Positions 1-10,775 of a DNA stretch of 64,000 nt are shown here, one piece after another. Origin of the DNA: Athripsodes cinereus. Its lineage: Eukaryota; Arthropoda; Insecta; Trichoptera; Leptoceridae. The stretch is from positions 677,572-741,571 of the forward strand of contig OX388325.1 in NCBI GenBank assembly GCA_947579605.1, read 5' to 3'. A program made the position numbers and the translations under genes. Every line of letters begins with the position of its first letter. Position 1 is the first letter of the stretch. The notes beneath the pieces are model-generated. The model saw only the letters and a program-made list of their open reading frames with translations. It was not told the origin of the DNA and made no database searches.

Positions 1-61
1 AATTGCATGTCTTAATATTCGATTGATCGGTACCCACTATTTTTGTTTTTAAAAGCAATAT

Positions 62-612
62 TGATGATGATGGTTCTGAATAATTTTGTTTTGACGCCGT
101 TTAACAGTCCCTAGACCAGTGGTCCTTAACCTGGGTTCGTAGAAACCCCATGGGTTCGGTGAGTCAGTCTTGGGGGTTCGGTGAAAATCATTTTAAAGGC
201 GCGAATTTCGTAATTGGTTTCTGAAAGGCAACAGGAGAAGTCACACTGATTTGAAGTAAATATTAATTAATATGTTTCATGTTTTGATTGAACTATTAAA
301 ATTTAATGTTTTGATCTTTGTTTATTTTTTTTTTCATTTTGTACACCTATATATAAATATATACCATGTTTTGAATTTGTAAAAAAATTATTTTATTTTT
401 CAAATTAGAAGGGGTTTGGTCAATGCATATGTAACTGGTGGGGTTCGGTGAATGCATATGTAACTGGTGGGGTTTGGTACCCCCAAAAAGGTTAAGAACC
501 ACTGCCCTAGACCATCTCTAGGGCGCCGGTGAAGAATGCAGTTTTCAGTTTGCTTCTGAAGCTGGTGACAGTCTGATTGTCTCTCAATAGCACCGGCAGG
601 CGATTCCTTGTA
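62..612 (-). pseudogene. L2-like LINE 3'-terminal fragment, split by an hAT element
   Basis: Bases 62-116 and 505-612 together match the 3' part of the better copy at about 61.67-62.11 kb on the same strand, including the minus-strand peptide pattern LRD.QTVTSFRSKLKT typical of the C-terminus of L2/CR1-type LINE polyproteins. The two halves are separated by the hAT-like element at 117-504. Only the last 30 or so codons and part of the 3' UTR remain, so this is a dead 5'-truncated copy. Confidence 0.7.
117..504. mobile_element. hAT-like miniature element, 8-bp TSD CCCTAGAC
   Basis: The element begins CAGTGGTCCTTAACC and ends GGTTAAGAACCACTG, terminal inverted repeats of hAT (Charlie-like) type. 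The 8-bp sequence CCCTAGAC occurs directly before (109-116) and after (505-512), the expected hAT target-site duplication. It is 388 bp with no transposase, so it is non-autonomous. It interrupts the L2-like LINE fragment and is therefore younger than it. Confidence 0.93.
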
Positions 613-1012
613 ACAATATCATTACTGTTTAATGACTTTCCTCTGATAAGCTGTTATTTTTACAATTAACAATTATAAGCACTCCTCGTGGCAAAGTAGA
701 GATGCGGGTTCAAGTAGTTTTATGTGTTAAATTTACATAAAAAAGTGCTCATTAGGGCATTAAAATTGTTGTTTGTACTTTTTGTTAGCATGTGATATTA
801 TTCTTAAAATAATTCAATATAATATTTGATACTAAGAATCACTTTATAAAATGGTTATGATGTCATTATGAACAGTTTTTTCTAGAAATGTCAAAACATT
901 TATAAATTCACATACCCATTTTTGAATATGCAATGAAGATATGTTGTTTTTGTATTTGTGTGTATTTTTTTTTAAAATAAAGTGTTAATTCTTACAATGT
1001 GTCATATTGCAG
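613..1012 (+). other. probable intron upstream of the terminal exon
   Basis: AT-rich sequence without an open frame, ending in a good 3' splice site: a T-rich stretch near 965-972 and TGTGTCATATTGCAG ending at 1012. I infer it is the end of an intron whose 5' side lies outside the window and which received the LINE and hAT insertions upstream. Confidence 0.5.
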
Positions 1013-1332
1013 GTAATGACGATTCGGACGACACGGAAGATACACAAGATGATGAAGACGATGAGGAAATAGTATACGCTCCCGGAGACGATCGTCCCGG
1101 TGTTCTGTTCATACCTGCTCCTGGTAATAATAGAATTAATCCAACACAACAAGGTGGTAGTAATGGCGTCACCGGAGGTGATCAGACCCCCGCTGCAGGT
1201 GGTGCTGTCATTGGTAATGCGGGGAACGGAGAAGCTATCACCATAGCAGTGGTGACGGGAGACAGTCCACCGGGAGGTGATAGATCCGGAGATAACAATA
1301 ACGATGTCATCATGAGTGATAGCGAGAGATAG
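1013..1332 (+). CDS. 3'-terminal coding exon of an unrecognised host gene (acidic, disordered C-terminus)
   Basis: After an intron-like tract ending in ATATTGCAG the sequence changes sharply to GC-richer, codon-like DNA, open to a TAG stop at 1330-1332. The frame that begins GNDDSDDTEDTQDDEDDEE encodes about 105 residues: an Asp/Glu-rich stretch, a short segment with VLFIPAPGNN, then Gly/Asn/Ser/Thr-rich sequence ending DVIMSDSER. There is no membrane segment or known domain; it looks like an intrinsically disordered acidic tail. The ATG at 982 lies on the intron side of the acceptor, so I take 1013 as the exon edge rather than calling a separate small gene. A polyadenylation hexamer follows at 1475. 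Composition and splice signals argue for a real exon; the gene cannot be named from this part. Confidence 0.6.
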
Positions 1333-1474
1333 ATTGTAAATTTTATCATTTGACCATTGTGTCTTGGCGGAAGTTCATTATGAAATTAAAAAAAAAAAAC
1401 ATTTTTTTTCTACTATGTCAATATTTTGTATTGAAAGACACGTCTTTCGTCATCCAATGACATTGTCAATCCGA

Positions 1475-1480
1475 AATAAA
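1475..1480 (+). promoter_or_regulatory. candidate polyadenylation signal AATAAA
   Basis: AATAAA lies 143 bp after the stop of the terminal exon, just before the LINE-A remnant begins. The position fits a short 3' UTR. Confidence 0.4.
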
Positions 1481-1495
1481 GTATGTATTCGAGTA

Positions 1496-1862
1496 TACTA
1501 TACTATTCTATACCCTCACGTCGTATCCCAAGCGGGGAAGGCAGAGAGAATGAAACGCCATATAGATCTGTTCTTACATACGTCTTTCGCTTCTTCTACA
1601 TCCATACAATTTCTCATGCATGCACGTCGATTTCTCTTACTCAATGCACAGCGGTCCTTGAGAATTTGATCTATATGATCAAGCCATGTAGTTCTCGGAC
1701 GCCCGCGCTTCCTCACACCCCTCCTTTTAGCCAAGTATATCCTCTTTGTCATTCTTTCTTCTTCCATTCCTTCCACATGACCGAACCATCTCAATTTATT
1801 TACACCCATTCTATCCACAACACTTCTCTTGCATCCACTCATTCTTCTCAACGCCACTTCTC
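1496..1862 (-). pseudogene. LINE-A 3'-terminal ORF2 fragment
   Basis: The minus strand (1857 to 1516) is open for 113 codons and carries the signature C-terminus of insect non-LTR retrotransposon polyproteins: VNKLRWFGHVE, then KRGRPRTTWLDHID, then RRACMRNC and a final RSIWR. This region lies after the reverse transcriptase domain. The same segment recurs on either strand at about 9.9, 15.6, 15.9, 23.8, 44.7, 46.1, 55.9, 56.8 and 62.8 kb. The copy is 5'-truncated and non-autonomous. Confidence 0.8.
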
Positions 1863-1867
1863 ATGTA

Positions 1868-1998
1868 TTCGAGTACCAATGTCGAAGTATCAGATTGGGA
1901 ACACCCTTGGAAGATGAAAGATGTCTCTCTCGGTAAAAAATCTGTATTGGAAAATTTTGTTTTTAATTTCATTGTGGAATTCTACTACCTAAATAAAT
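1868..1998 (+). repeat. single arm of fold-back family F
   Basis: The stretch with GAAAGATGTCTCTCTCGG followed by TGGAATTCTACTACC resembles the terminal arms of fold-back elements at 24.8, 54.2 and 60.6 kb (GACGTCTTTC plus GGAATTCTACTA). Only one arm is present here. Confidence 0.5.
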
Positions 1999-2009
1999 AA
2001 ATACTGACG

Positions 2010-2380
2010 CAGGGAATAAAGTTTATTATGATAAGAAATAGAAATTAAATTAAATATAGATACCTAGGTATATAATTATTCCACTGTGACTTTTTTATTT
2101 TGTGAGCAAGCTTTCGAGGGTTCCTCTTTCATCGTGAGGCAATTGTAAAGTGTAGCTATATTGAATAATAGATAGTGACAAATAGAGACACAAATTTCCC
2201 TCACCCTCAAGTGATCTTAATCTTATCATGCTTGTTCTATCTTTTAAACTATTCTTAACATTACTCTTTTTTAATATTCCATCTTTTTCAAACTTTACAG
2301 GATTTTGTATGTTTATTTTTTTTCTATCTTTTATTAATAGTTTTTATTTGTACTTATAATATGTTTCATACTATGTTTAT
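2010..2380. other. unassigned AT-rich sequence
   Basis: I see no open frame, terminal repeat or internal match to other parts of the window in this stretch. Confidence 0.5.
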
Positions 2381-2384
2381 GTGT

Positions 2385-2585
2385 GTTAGTGATGACTGCT
2401 CATGCGATATGCCAGTGAGAACAGATGAATGAGCGGAATGTGCGATATTTAAATAATTGACGTAACTGTGTACATGTTAATGGATGACAGCTGAGTTATG
2501 AACGACTTATTTTTATTTCTGTAAACCATATTTATAGTTGTTGTCTGTTTTGTACTTCGTATCAATAAATAAAACAAAAATCAGA
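2385..2585 (+). repeat. LINE 3' UTR-like fragment with A-rich tail
   Basis: Similar in order of blocks (GTGATGA, GAATGAGCG, GATGACAGCTGA, TTGTCTGTTTTGT.CTTC, then AATAAATAAAAC) to 32.82-33.06 kb. Both end in short A/T microsatellites, as LINE 3' ends do here. Confidence 0.4.
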
Positions 2586-3004
2586 AGTCACAATAATATT
2601 TCAGATAAGATGAAGGAATCAAAATTAAATTTATGAATTTTCCACTTATATTCACATAATAATATAGTTTTTACTCCAGAAATGATATGATAATGAAATG
2701 ATTTTCAATAATGTGCTGTAGCATAAAATAATACCAGACTAACTCTAACCTAACCTACAAATCAGTCAAATTTAAAAATTAAAATACTTGCGACATGTCA
2801 ACGCATACGAAAAATGCAAATAATTAATTCTGGATTCTCATTCTCCAGGTGAAATCTATGTAAGTAAAAATGAGTTGACCATGTATGTTCCCCTATAACT
2901 TAAGAACGGCTGAACCGAATTGGCTGATTCTTTTTTTGTTGTGTTTGTAATTATCAGGAGAAGGTTTGTATGAAAGAATTTTTTTGTATAATATAACTGT
3001 TCAC

Positions 3005-3155
3005 ATTTAGTATTAATTACACATTGTCAACATAGTATCACACATTATTTTGGTTAGCTGGAAGATATTGCCTCCAGGCAATAAGCTCGCCAGTTGCTCA
3101 TGATTTTTCTTTTTTCTGATCAATAAAGTGTTCATATTATTATTATAATAATCTA
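3005..3155 (+). repeat. LINE-C 3' end with (ATT)n tail
   Basis: Contains TTAGCTGGAAGATATTGCC and GATCAATAAAGTGTT followed by ATTATTATTATAATAAT. It matches the minus-strand 3' end at 31.21-31.44 kb, where the coding part of the same LINE is attached. Confidence 0.7.
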
Positions 3156-3551
3156 ACGGAATAGTCGGGAATTTGAATGGTATTTTTGTATGAAAGTGAC
3201 GTTTGCATGACAGTTCTGCTGTCACGTGTTGCCATAACGAAATATACCAATGTCAGACATGAAATTCACCCTAGCGACGCCGGGTAGGAAAGGAAAAATC
3301 TAAAGTAACAATAAATAATCAAATAAAATGAATATTTATTATTATCGCTAAATGTTACTATCGAGTTACTGTTTAATGTTACTCAATAGTAACATATTGC
3401 CAGTACATAATAAAATCATATCATTATTGTAAGTATATAACTATGTATTAGAAAATGACAGCACCCTTACAATTACTATCTCCTGTGACATGTATTTTTA
3501 AAGAAGTGGACTGTATTGTTATGTATAATGTCTTTGAAAATTCCTAAAGAG

Positions 3552-4212
3552 GCGTTCACATTTATTCACTTTCAGTGATCACTCTGGATGATCCTCCAAA
3601 ATGAAAAAGTGTGAATAGACGTTTCATCAATACTAGTGATCACTAGCGATGACGGATGGAAGCGATTACTACCCGACTTAATTATGATGAAAGGTCCTTT
3701 CACTGAATCGACCATAAACAAGTTTTATTATTATTATTATTGGACAATATTAAAGTGTCGTTTACGTGCCGAAGCACCTCAAGGACACTGTACAATTCAT
3801 AAATTCTAGGACATTACATCCACGTCATATTATAAATATAGATATATACATAGATAAATGAGAAATCTTGGATACATAAAGGTATCCACAATAGTGTATT
3901 TATCCTATTATTTGTCTTTTTCTCTATTATGAATTTGTATTGAAAGTCAGAATCATGTACAAAATTATCATGCTGTCGAAAGTTATATTAATTTGTTTTA
4001 ATTTTTATAAACGGTTATATTTTATTTTTTTAGTTCAAATTTTTTTTTTTTCGAAAATGCATCAAACTACGTACCTACAACATGACCGTGAGTATTGACA
4101 TGGCAGTGAAAGCATAGGATGAACAAGTGTGAACAGACGTGTTCACTTTGGATGAACATGTTTGACCCTGACACTCTGGATGATCATCCAAAATGAAATA
4201 ATGTGAATGCTA
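3552..4212 (+). mobile_element. TIR DNA transposon remnant, copy 1
   Basis: Left end GCGTTCACATTTATTCAC and right end AATAATGTGAATGC are imperfect inverted repeats, with CACTCTGGATGATC blocks at both ends. A second copy lies inverted at 39.19-39.65 kb. Copy 1 contains a nested LINE 3' end (about 3727-3903) that copy 2 lacks. No transposase frame is visible and no TSD could be fixed. Confidence 0.7.
3727..3903 (-). repeat. L2-like LINE 3' end nested in the TIR element
   Basis: Begins with ATTATTATTATTATTGGAC and carries GTGTCGTTTACGTGCC and CACCTCAAGGACACTG, the same 3'-end block as at 9.2 and 38.76 kb. The interrupted element's second copy is uninterrupted at this point, a natural empty site. 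Confidence 0.75.
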
Positions 4213-4344
4213 CTTCATGTATACTTCTGTATTCAATTGTACCATTTTGTTTATTATTATTATTTTGTAAATAAATAAATTGAATGGAAAATAGGCATAT
4301 TAATTTATTTTAAGGAATGTGTATTAGTGTTAAATGAGAACAAT

Positions 4345-4667
4345 GTTCGTCTGTAACCTGGAGGTAGAGTCTCGACATCATGCACCGAATATAGACATAT
4401 TCCACATAGCGCACGCTGAATTTGTAAGGAAAATGAAAACACTATTGTAAATGTTTCTTTTCTCTGGGTTCGCTTTGGCCGAAAACTGAAATTGTCCCAG
4501 TAGAATATGATGTCATTTTAATAATAATAATAAGGTGCGTGGTTCGATCCCTGGTGCAGCGAACTCCCCTTTTACAACATAAGCTTTTAGCTTACTGTGA
4601 ATGGTGTGTATGGTTGTATTTGGGTTTATAACAAAAACCCTGATACGCCTTTTTTTTAAAAAATGTG
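4345..4667 (+). mobile_element. SINE1 copy, interrupted by a LINE-Q 3' end
   Basis: The head reads GTTCGTCTGTAACCTGGAGG, and after an insertion at about 4385-4532 the copy resumes with GGTTCGATCCC (RNA polymerase III B box) and the SINE1 body ending ACAAAAACCCTGATACGCC. The insertion ends in ATAATAATAATA and contains CTGAATTTGTAAGGAAAATG, matching the LINE-Q tail at 47.7 kb. Confidence 0.8.
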
Positions 4668-4704
4668 AATTGAAGTCTGATGTACTTAACAACCAAGATG
4701 AATA

Positions 4705-5266
4705 CAGTGAAACCTCTATCTATCGTTTTTGAAGGGACCTATTGAAATAAACTATAGATGCGGGAAAACAATGAATGCGGGAGTATAGAAGAAATCACAT
4801 TAATATGTATTTTAATGTTTAATATGTACATACGAGTAGGTTAATAGGTTTTATAAAAATGATACATGTTTCAAACGTTATAAATCAATTTGTTGAAGTA
4901 AAAAATATAGTAACAAGATAAAAAAGAAAGCTGCATGGAGAGCAAAATCATACTTTGTACTGTATGTAATCTTTCATCGTGATTTTCTTTTTTGCTTTTT
5001 TATTGTACCTACTGACGTACTATCATAAAAGACAGCCGACAGAATCAACAAACTGTTCTTTCTTTCTCGCTCGCTCTCCAATGTTTTTATACATATATAC
5101 GATTTTTTTGTGTAATTTAAACGGTCAATGCGATAAAATCATATAGAGAAACGATGGATGCGATATATTTTTACGTATTTTTTATGACACTAATTTGGTA
5201 CTGTAAAAAATAACGACAAATACGGGAAAACAATTATTCGAGGAACGATAGATAGAGGTTTCACTG
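4705..5266. mobile_element. pogo/Tigger-like MITE with TA target duplication
   Basis: Starts CAGTGAAACCTCTATCTATC and ends GATAGATAGAGGTTTCACTG, flanked by TA on both sides (4703-4704 and 5267-5268). Subterminal ATGCGGGAAAACAATGAATG and its inverted relative also occur. At 562 bp with no transposase it is non-autonomous. Confidence 0.9.
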
Positions 5267-5359
5267 TATATAAAAATAGTAAACAGCGAAAACCATTTAA
5301 AGTTATCACATTATTGTAATAAATAAAATAAATTATTCTAAACAATTTCTTGCACCCTA

Positions 5360-5955
5360 TATATTTACCACTAAGTCTATGGAATAAAAGAAGCTGTAGA
5401 TGATTATGTTTACCTAGGTCATAGAATAAAGCTCGGCAAAGAAAATCAAACGGCAGACATTTCTAGACGAATAGGATTGGGATGGGCTTCGTTGTTTTTA
5501 AATATAAATATATATTTAAAAACAATGAAATCCCTATAAGTTTTAGGAGAAAGCTTTAGGATTTGTGTGTCCTGCCAATGATTACATACGGGCTAGAGAC
5601 TATGACGCTAACACTTGCGAGCAAATGAAAACTGAGGTGTGTACAGCGTGCCATGGGGAGACAAATGCGGGGTATTTAGCTTGAGAGACAAAATAAGAAA
5701 TGAAACCATCCAACAAAAGTCATTGACGTTGTTAATAAAGTCTTCAAACTGAAATGGCAATGGGCTGGTCATGTGGCAAGACGAGAATGATGGCAGGTGG
5801 ACTTCCAAAATTCTTGAATGGAGGCTGTGGGAGGATAAAAGAAGCGTAGGAAGACCCCAGAAAAGATGTGTTGACGATATTGTCCAGGTAATGGGAAAAC
5901 GGGAATGTGTGAAAATGTTTTGAAAAGGCCTATATCCAGCAGTGAAGAGAAAAAG
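5360..5955 (+). pseudogene. LINE-M polyprotein C-terminal remnant
   Basis: Frameshifted but readable: DYVYLGHRIKLGKENQTADI and RRIGLGWAS near 5400-5490, then LKWQWAGHVAR near 5745-5780, WRLWEDKRSVGRPQKR near 5830, and a decayed end ...KAYIQQ. This is the post-RT region of a common insect LINE family. Several stops and indels make it dead. The end GTAAGTAAGTATG suggests a short tandem tail. Confidence 0.8.
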
Positions 5956-6369
5956 GTTAGCAGTAAGTAAGTATGTCTATGGAATATTCTGTAAGTGACG
6001 TTCGCCCACGACTAACCACGACTCGTAATGTGCGACTATATTCAGGGCACATACCCGTCCACTGAGTGTTCCACTCATTTTGCTTTATAAAACTAGTCTA
6101 CATTTATATTATGTCTATGGTTTGGTCAATTATTTTTAAAAGGTTACTTTGAAACTATATTTTTCTCTTTCTTGCTTTAAACATTTTAAATATGCAAAGA
6201 AGACAGCAGGAATAGGATGTCTCAGATGTGAAAACTTTGTGAATAGTCTATAGTTATATGTGTCTATGGTTATAATGCTTGAATGCAAACACACACATAC
6301 ACTGCATTAGGTTATCAATATTTTATTCTGTTCACATGTAGATACATACTTATGAATTAATAAGAATAT

Positions 6370-6840
6370 TACTCAACCGACACCTCATCTGCACAACTGA
6401 CAAATTTTGCAAACTCCCTCTTGTAGTAGGAAAGGTGTTATAATGCCTAGAAATCAGCTTAGGCTGGTTTAAATGTAATTTACCCACAGTACGTTTACCA
6501 ACCCCACCAATTCCTGTTTCATAAAAACTATTTTTATTTATTTATTAACATTTCCACGTCCTGAGCCTTTTACATGTTTCAAATACATAAAAAAAATGTA
6601 CAAATAATCAAATTTCTCATTCACAACACAGTTGGAACAAGACAAGAACAACAATTGACAAAGAACAAAACACAAATGGGAATCATATTCGTTTGAAACA
6701 AGAGTTGATGAATGTACCATGAATGGCACTGGATAAAGTGCACTTAAACCAGTCTAAGCCGATTCGTAAGCATTTGAACACCTTTCTTGTTTCATACTAA
6801 AAGGAGTCTGTAAAATCTATTGGCTGTGCAGACTGTTCGA
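6370..6840. mobile_element. fold-back element H interrupted by a LINE-P 3' end
   Basis: Left arm (CCGACACCTCATCTGCACAA ... CTTAGGCTGGTTTAAATG) is the inverse of the right arm (CACTTAAACCAGTCTAAGCC ... TTGGCTGTGCAGACTG). Between them (about 6535-6735) is an A/T-tailed LINE-P 3' end in minus orientation with CACAACACAGTTGGAACAAG. Single arms of this family recur at 15.76 and 36.4 kb. Confidence 0.7.
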
Positions 6841-7067
6841 AAAATTAAAGATATTTTACATTTTAAATTCAGCGATGAAGTTTCCCACCCGTCCTGAAAA
6901 TCTGATTTTTTTTATTGACACCGAGAAGACAAGCCGAGAAGACAAGACAAGCAAGACAGCTTGCATGTTTATTATATGCAGCTGGTTACCTCACTAGTGA
7001 GATATGCCGTGATGTTATAGTTACAGAAATAATTTTTGGTTTAATTTTCTTCAAATTAAGTATGCGG

Positions 7068-7762
7068 TAGTATTGGTAAATCCAGTTCTTTTTCAGTAAT
7101 CGGTACTTGAGACATCGTTCTTCAAAACAATTCGTTCTTAGTATTCGTTCTCGTTCGCGGAATTTGTCACGCGTTTTTCACCTTAGTCTCTTTGAAAATA
7201 AAGTATTTTAAAGGCCTTTTTCCCAAAAGACGACACGAAGATTTAAATCCTTAAATCTCGTTTGTGATATATGTCACGCGATTTTAAACCTTAGTCTCTT
7301 TGTAAATAGAGTATTCTAATGGTATTTTTACCAAAACAACTTCACAAAGATTTAAATCTTTGAATCATGTTTGTTACATTTGACACGCGATATAAAACCT
7401 TAATTCCTTTGAAAATAGAATACTCCAATGGCGTTTTTTCCAAAATAATAACACGTAGATTTAAATCCAAGAATCTCGTTCTCAACGTTTGACACGCAAT
7501 ATGAAACCTTAGTATCTTTGAAAATAGAGTATCTTAAGGTTTTTTTTCCAAAAAAAAAAACACACACGAAGATTTAAATCTCGTTCGTGACTTTATTTGC
7601 CACGCGATGTTAAACCTTAGTTTCTTTGAAAATATAGTACTTTAATGTAATTTTTCCCAAAAGAACGAAAAAGACCGAACAGATTTGGCGAGGATTTAGT
7701 TCTTCGAGTTAAGTTGATGAACGAATACATAAAAACGAATACTCAGATTCTGAACAATACTA
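7068..7762. mobile_element. hAT-like non-autonomous element with internal tandem repeats, copy 1
   Basis: Ends TAGTATTGG ... CAATACTA, flanked by the exact 8-bp duplication GTATGCGG (7060-7067 and 7763-7770). Inside are about five diverged tandem units of roughly 100-120 bp, each with GATTTAAATC, a CACGCGAT-like block, AAACCTTAGT.TCTTTG and a TTTTTCCCAAAA-like block. Almost identical over its whole length to 45100-45797, which has a different TSD, so both arose by transposition. Confidence 0.92.
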
Positions 7763-8164
7763 GTATGCGGGCTTAATGGCTAGTAGGTAATATTATTATT
7801 GTTATTGGCAAAGAAATTTCTTTCACAGGCCGAGCGTGTAAACGAGACAAAGCTATATATAATTTTATATGCGAAGAAGGGAGATAAGCATACATTTGCG
7901 GTATAGGCTGTCTATATTATTGTTATTATTGTTTTGCCGAGTGAAAGAGTCAACAACCTGCAGGGCAATGGACTGCTTGCACTATCACTTGAGTTGCCAG
8001 GTTGTGCAATTTTCACTTTTTTTGTTACTTTATTTGTTTGAGATAATAATATTAAACAAATCATATCTTCAAAGTATTTTCAACAAGAGGATCAACTACC
8101 TACATGAATAAACATCCAAGCTGTGATCTCCGTGTCAATAACAGGATGGTTGACAGAATATCAG

Positions 8165-8335
8165 AATTAAAAATGTTTTATAGTTATTTATTTATTCATT
8201 CTTTCTGCACATCATCATCATTATGATATACCTAACAGTGTTAACAAAACAATATAAAACTTAAGATACTAGGACGATATGCAGTGGCGAGATTATCACT
8301 ATAAAGTAGTGATTTCGGTCAATTTATTTACCTAT
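8165..8335 (-). repeat. LINE-N 3' end
   Basis: Begins with TATTTATTTATTCATTC and contains GCAGTGGCGAGATTATCAC. The reverse complement of this block occurs at 10.39-10.54 kb and part of it near 50.93 kb. Confidence 0.6.
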
Positions 8336-8569
8336 TTTTTTATTTTTATTTTTTTTTTATTTTACATAATAAACGGCTGTATCAGCCTTTACAAATAATA
8401 CAAATAAAAAGGAACAGTCAAGAGAAATAATGCATAAAGAGAAAAACAATAGGTATACAAAAAGAAAAAGAAATAACATATTTACTACCAATCAATTTCT
8501 AATAGGTAAGTACTGGTATAAACAATCAGATAAAAAGAATATAAACACTAATACAAGTTTAAAAGACTT
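8336..8569 (-). repeat. LINE 3' UTR-like fragment with T-rich start
   Basis: A long T/A stretch is followed by ACGGCTGTATCAGCCTTTAC, similar to 51.05-51.13 kb. I read it as another LINE 3' end in minus orientation. Confidence 0.4.
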
Positions 8570-9122
8570 TCTACTATAGGTTATACCAGGGCTTCTTAAA
8601 CTGTGGGTCGCGAGACCCCCCTGGGAGTCTATTTATTGTGTTTTATTACGAACGATATCCCTACATCTACGGTTAATATATATTTCATTATATGGAGGAG
8701 GGGGTCGTTTAAAATTTCCTAAGCTTGAAGGGGGTCGCTATATAAAAAAGTTTAAGAAGCCCTGGGTTAAACAATAGAATCCAGTTAGAATATATATATT
8801 GATGATCATAGTATTACGTATTTTCATTATCCTTCACTGTGTACCGTTACAAGATATCTCAGAAGTCATATGGGGGCGAGGGGGTGCATCTTGTCCAGTG
8901 ATTGCAATATTATTTAAATGCATAATTATGCCATGAAAATCAACTATGTACAAGAATAAATCATTACATAAATATAATTTGTACCCCTCCCCCATCTCAT
9001 ATCTGGATGCCCCATGATATCTTGTAACAGTATACAGTGAAAGAGTATAATAATAAATACAACTATGATCATCACTATATATTTTCTAACTGGATACTAT
9101 TGGATAACCTATAGTAGAAATT
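8570..9122. mobile_element. fold-back element with about 100-bp arms, interrupted by an hAT MITE
   Basis: The left side (TTTCTACTATAGGTTA, then ATAGAATCCAGTTAGAATAT, ATGATCATAGTATTACG, CCTTCACTGTGTACCGTTAC) is inverted on the right (GTAACAGTATACAGTGAAAG ... ATGATCATCACTATATATTT ... ATAACCTATAGTAGAAA). The left arm was later split by the element at 8587-8764. Confidence 0.75.
8587..8764. mobile_element. hAT-like miniature element, 178 bp
   Basis: Ends CAGGGCTTCTTAAACT ... AGTTTAAGAAGCCCTG. The flanks GGTTATAC and GGTTAAAC are an 8-bp duplication with one mismatch. No coding capacity. It lies inside the left arm of the fold-back at 8570-9122. Confidence 0.88.
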
Positions 9123-9204
9123 GACCCTGATTTCTTCCATCTAGCCACGACACATTGACATATACCTAGTTAAAACAAATTTACTTGAATAAAAATATTA
9201 GTTA

Positions 9205-9310
9205 TTGTTATTTCTGGACAATTCTATAGTGTCGTTTGGATGCCAAAGCACCTCAAGGGCACTACACGAGCTATCAATTCTAGGACATTACATCCACGTC
9301 ATAATATGAA
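9205..9310 (-). repeat. L2-like LINE 3' end
   Basis: Carries CTGGACAATTCTATAGTGTC, GCACCTCAAGGGCACT and GGACATTACATCCACGTCAT, shared with 3.74-3.84 kb. Only the terminal 3' region is present. Confidence 0.6.
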
Positions 9311-9361
9311 ATGTTATTTAATGTCTTAAACGGAATATTCTACAAAATACATAGATAGGTA

Positions 9362-9665
9362 CTGTTACAGGACACTCGAAAATTTATAGAAAAGAGTGGG
9401 AAACTCATTCTTAATCGATGAATTATACTGGCAACCATCCTGAGTGTCTTATTTAAATTGGCACAGAGAGGACAACTTATATAAAATGTGTTTAAAATGT
9501 GAAATTGGTTTGCTGGTCACCCGATTTGTGAGAGGTGCCGCAATTGTATGAATGAATTAATAAAAAAAATATTCATACATTTCCTATAGCATCATGACAA
9601 GTTTCACAAGTGGAGTAATCAGTAGACTAACAGCATAATAAACATGTAAGTTGTCCTTTCCATGG
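9362..9665. repeat. Repeat D, degenerate copies in both orientations
   Basis: 9362-9545 (+) has CAGGACACTCGAAAATTTAT and CCATCCTGAGTGTCTTA. 9590-9665 (-) has CACAAGTGGAGTAATCAG. Repeat D is the short repeat best seen at 35905-36150, which ends in a GATA/GTAA-type microsatellite. Confidence 0.6.
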
Positions 9666-9897
9666 CATAAAAACAGTGCATTCCTAAACTTTTTTTATAA
9701 TATCTATATTAATTTTTGTAATAAACTATTAATCTACCCAAAATCTGAGTAGTTTGAGCCAAATGAGTAATTTAAAAATACTCTACAAAGCGCACAAAAA
9801 TAAATAAATAATAATAAATTAATTACATAATGATACAATTGTTTTAGATCCTAAACAGGATTTTTTTTTATATTGGTAGAAATAACGTGTGTTAAGT

Positions 9898-10025
9898 AAG
9901 AGAAACCGACGTAGTGCGTGTATGAGAAATTGTATGAATGTAGAAGAAGCGAAAGAAGTATGTAAGAATAGATCTATGTATATGGCGTTCTGTTCACTCT
10001 GCCTACCCCATTTGGGATAGTAAAT
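9898..10025 (+). pseudogene. LINE-A terminal fragment
   Basis: Encodes remnants of RNRRACMRNC (as GAGAAACCGACGTAGTGCGT) and ends with the LINE-A terminal block around CTGCCTACCCCATTTGGGAT. Heavily 5'-truncated. Confidence 0.65.
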
Positions 10026-10184
10026 GAGACAAAAAATCTTATATAGTTAGTACCTATTTCCGATGGCCGATTAGTCCTTGTAAGGCCGTTTTGTCAAAGT
10101 AAGATTAACTCGCTAGTTTGGCAATGATAAGTCGAAACCGTTATTAAATAATTAAAAAAATCTTATTCAATCTCATAGCCATTC

Positions 10185-10372
10185 GAAATTCCTTCCGGGA
10201 ACACAAGACAAAAACCAGCCTCTTCAATTCAGAGCGCTTATTCATCAATCGAATCACCCTTTCCCTCGACATTTCAAAAAAAGAATCCATAATATTCTTT
10301 CATCTACAAAGTTTCCGACGGCCTGATGGACGTGCCTCTTTCACCATACACCCTTCCTATAAATGATAATGA
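10185..10372 (-). pseudogene. LINE-E (RTE-like) C-terminal fragment
   Basis: Shares GGGAACACAAGACAAAAACC and the downstream block with the clearer copies at 21.24, 40.30 and 56.57 kb, whose minus strand reads WLGHVLKMPND and WKEVTQLAQ. This copy is decayed. Confidence 0.55.
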
Positions 10373-10389
10373 CATCAGATATATAATAA

Positions 10390-10542
10390 TTAATTGATGG
10401 TGGTTAGATGGAAGAAATCACTATAAAGTGATAATCTCGCCACTGCATATCATCACATTCTTTTTTCATGTAAACTGCTTTGTTGATTTTGTTATGTGTA
10501 TGATGATGTGCAAGAAGAATAAAATAAATAAATAAATTGACG
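10390..10542 (+). repeat. LINE-N 3' end with (AAAT)n tail
   Basis: Carries GTTAGATGGAAGAAATCAC and GATAATCTCGCCACTGCAT and ends AATAAAATAAATAAATAAA, the mirror orientation of 8165-8335. Confidence 0.65.
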
Positions 10543-10689
10543 ATTATCAAGCAAAATAATGACATAACAAATTAATTAAAATACAAACGTTAAAAGAAAC
10601 AAACAAAATGATGACATCAGTAGAAAGTGATTCCAGTAAAGAAAATAACAATGTCAATCTCTTTGATTATAAAATAGAAGAAAACTTTT

Positions 10690-10775
10690 GTTTTTAACTT
10701 CGTTATGGAATTCTATTACCGACAACAGTGAATAAATTGTTTGAAATCGTCAACCGGGCAACAACTAAGGTCGTC
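10690..10775 (+). repeat. fold-back family F terminal fragment
   Basis: CTTCGTTATGGAATTCTATT followed by ACCGACAACAGTG resembles the outer ends of the family F elements at 24.85 and 60.93 kb. Solo end. Confidence 0.45.

Noticed and set aside
982..1012. ATG start of a small gene at 982
   Set aside because: It lies in the intron upstream of a good acceptor; the composition change starts at 1013, so this is an internal splice rather than a start.
3490..4215. Odorant-receptor-like or other host gene in the stretch around 3.5-4.2 kb
   Set aside because: The sequence recurs inverted at 39.2 kb with TIR-like ends and has no open frame; it is a DNA transposon remnant.
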